From: an uncultured Schlesneria sp.
Lineage (GTDB): Bacteria > Planctomycetota > Planctomycetia > Planctomycetales > Planctomycetaceae
Assembly (NCBI GenBank): GCA_903904835.1
Contig: CAIVEI010000175.1
Coordinates: 1 to 64,000 of the forward strand
DNA: 64,000 nucleotides
Direction of reading: 5' to 3'
Within the stretch, counting starts at the first letter, position 1. Every line of letters starts with the position of its first letter. The position numbers were made by a program, and so were the translations under genes. The notes under the pieces were generated by a model, which was not told the origin of the DNA, ran no database searches, and was given only the letters and a program-made list of their open reading frames with translations. Below, one piece after another: positions 62,628 through 64,000 of this stretch.

Positions 62628-64000
62628 ATGACAACCAACGCTAATCCAAATGCGCGAACCTTGCCGTCACTTCCTCGGCGATCGGCTGCTCGTCAGTTTT
62701 GGTGGATCATCGCAATCTGCTTGATCATACAGGGCGCGCTTGCTGTCGATTGTGCACGAAAGTGGACGCCGACTCACGACGAATTCTGGCATTTACCGAT
62801 CGGCCTGCGGATCTGGAAAACGGGGCGATTCGACGATGACGTGATTAATCCACCGCTCGTTCGACTTTGGGCAGCGATCCCATTGGTGATCGGCGGAGCA
62901 AGCACGAGTGCCGATGACGCGCGTCAGGAATTCGGAGACATCGGTAAAAATTTTTGGAAATCGAATGGCGAAAAAGCCCGGTTCTGGTTCTTCCTGGGCC
63001 GCCTCATGATTATCCCGCTCGCAGCATTATCGGGGTTGGTCATCGCCATCTGGACACGAGCCTGGTACGGCGAACGCTCGGCCATCCTCGCGGTGCTGTT
63101 GTGGGCCTGTTGCCCGACCGTATTGGCAAATTCGGCGATCGTCACTCACGATTTACCGCTCACGGCCGGATGGCTGGTAACACTCTTCACGTTGGTCCGC
63201 TTTGCCGAAAAACCATGCTGGAGACGATCCCTTCAATTTGGAGCCGCGCTGGGAATTGCGATACTGACCAAAGTGACCGCGATCGTTTTGATCCCATTGT
63301 GCATCGTGCTGTGGTTTGTTCTCAGGTTCAAATCGTCGGTTTCCACCACGATGAATGTTCCCCTGGCGGAAGGTCAAACTCCTCTGACAGATATGACTCC
63401 GGTTCCCAAAAAGATGGTTCTGGTCGCTCAATGGGTGGCAGCATTTGGACTTGCCGTTTTTCTGATCAACGCCTGCTATCTGTTTCATGGAACCGGTCGA
63501 ACAATCGCGTCGCTGAATTTTGTCAGCCCCCAAATGAATGCCATTCAGCAATCGTTGTCATGGGTTGGCTGGCTACCCGTTCCGTTCCCGACCGATTTCA
63601 TTGCGGCGTTTGATCGACTGGCACAAGACCTGGATCGATTGCATCCTGTCTACCTCGACAACACCTGGAGCAGTCAACCATTCAAGTCGTACTACGCAAA
63701 GGCGCTGGCCTACAAACTTCCGCTCGGTACGATCGTCCTGATCCTGTTCGGTTTTGTCGGTGTGTTTTGGCCACGTCCAAGTTCTGAGGATCGTCGCCGA
63801 GCATTATTTCTTTTGATTGCGGCGGTCACGCTTCCCATTCTTGCCAGCGGGTCAGCGAATCAGATCGGGATCCGTTACATCCTTTCGACATTTCCCGTCC
63901 TTTTTATTTTCGCGGGCCAGGCAGCTCGTTGGCTGGCCTATCCGAGAATCCCCACGATTTTCAACGTATACCTCCGGCGTGTGGTCTGGGCATTAGTGAT
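62628..64000 (+). CDS. GT39-like membrane glycosyltransferase (partial at window edge)
   Basis: 457 codons are visible and the frame is open at the window end. Start at ATG 62628 (GTG at 62622 is the alternative). An N-terminal membrane helix (FWWIIAICLIIQGALAVD) is followed by the acidic motif THDEFWHLPIG, typical of the GT39/PMT-like (ArnT-type) GT-C glycosyltransferases, and by many hydrophobic segments (PLAALSGLVIAIWT, AVLLWACCPTVLANSAIVTHDL, VAAFGLAVFLINACYLF, IVLILFGFVGVFW). It would transfer a sugar from a lipid-linked donor outside the membrane; acceptor unknown. Confidence 0.85.
   Translation, partial: MTTNANPNARTLPSLPRRSAARQFWWIIAICLIIQGALAVDCARKWTPTHDEFWHLPIGLRIWKTGRFDDDVINPPLVRLWAAIPLVIGGASTSADDARQEFGDIGKNFWKSNGEKARFWFFLGRLMIIPLAALSGLVIAIWTRAWYGERSAILAVLLWACCPTVLANSAIVTHDLPLTAGWLVTLFTLVRFAEKPCWRRSLQFGAALGIAILTKVTAIVLIPLCIVLWFVLRFKSSVSTTMNVPLAEGQTPLTDMTPVPKKMVLVAQWVAAFGLAVFLINACYLFHGTGRTIASLNFVSPQMNAIQQSLSWVGWLPVPFPTDFIAAFDRLAQDLDRLHPVYLDNTWSSQPFKSYYAKALAYKLPLGTIVLILFGFVGVFWPRPSSEDRRRALFLLIAAVTLPILASGSANQIGIRYILSTFPVLFIFAGQAARWLAYPRIPTIFNVYLRRVVWALV

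Noticed and set aside
62618-62644. eight-residue leader peptide MSVHDNQR overlapping the glycosyltransferase start
   Set aside because: GGAGG upstream makes it possible, but a single short frame is likely chance without comparative data.
1-64000. CRISPR arrays, tRNA or rRNA genes, prophage or IS transposase genes
   Set aside because: No direct-repeat/spacer pattern, no cloverleaf or rRNA segments and no transposase or phage motifs were seen.

Overview
The window looks like a chromosomal segment of a planctomycete, probably of the Planctomycetaceae/Schlesneria-like group. The evidence is a DUF1559 pseudopilin-like protein, the DUF1549/DUF1553 plus DUF1501 pair, PQQ-type beta-propellers, PEP-CTERM proteins, a transthyretin-like lipoprotein and very large hybrid histidine kinases. 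GC content is moderate and intergenic palindromic repeats are abundant. No rRNA, tRNA, CRISPR array, insertion sequence or prophage was seen.

Layout. 0-3 kb: galT and glgA (minus strand). 3-9 kb: a CsrA-receiver fusion, divergent from a CheB-CheR-PAS-histidine kinase-receiver giant. 9-12.7 kb: a PD-(D/E)XK-like nuclease facing a PIN / HTH-ImmA(IrrE) / small-protein operon. 12.7-20.5 kb: a secreted esterase, a secreted methyltransferase and a sulfur/persulfide block (CoA-disulfide reductase-rhodanese, YgaP-like rhodanese, ArsR-type regulator with its palindrome, sulfite oxidase). 20.6-38.4 kb: a stress island of tiny membrane proteins (lmo0937 type twice, DUF3309, others), two sensor kinases, a HEAT-repeat membrane protein, a Csp-like copper-binding protein, a cupin, a PRC-barrel protein and MgtA. 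39-51.4 kb: an ArsR regulator, a lipoprotein, a phytanoyl-CoA dioxygenase-like enzyme, then a long plus-strand operon with DUF1559, PQQ propeller, MFS transporter, two CadI/ArsI-like VOC fusions, DUF1549, DUF1501 and an EF-hand protein. 51.7-57 kb: secreted proteins, a HAD-2H phosphoesterase fusion, a DUF3494 PEP-CTERM protein and another PQQ propeller. 57-64 kb: metY, a CoA-binding protein, a SEFIR-pseudokinase-globin fusion, DUF2461 and the start of a GT39-like membrane glycosyltransferase.

The most striking signal is a recurrent structured leader RNA: six intact copies (20697, 24646, 28541 minus, 28753, 36312, 55218 minus) and one terminator-only relic (32312). Each has a 5' (A/G)TCGGAA(A/G)AC motif, a covarying central hairpin and a 3' GTAA(A/G)CCGAC motif whose CCGAC is also the left arm of a strong intrinsic terminator. 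This is the architecture of an attenuator or riboswitch. It precedes the small stress membrane proteins, the copper-binding protein and a PEP-CTERM protein, so it may define one RNA-controlled regulon. The second highlight is the SEFIR-pseudokinase-globin protein at 59307, which would join a TIR-like signalling domain to a possible haem or gas sensor.

Starts were moved from the longest reading frame where a ribosome-binding site and family alignment supported it. All functional statements come from reading motifs by eye; no database search was run.
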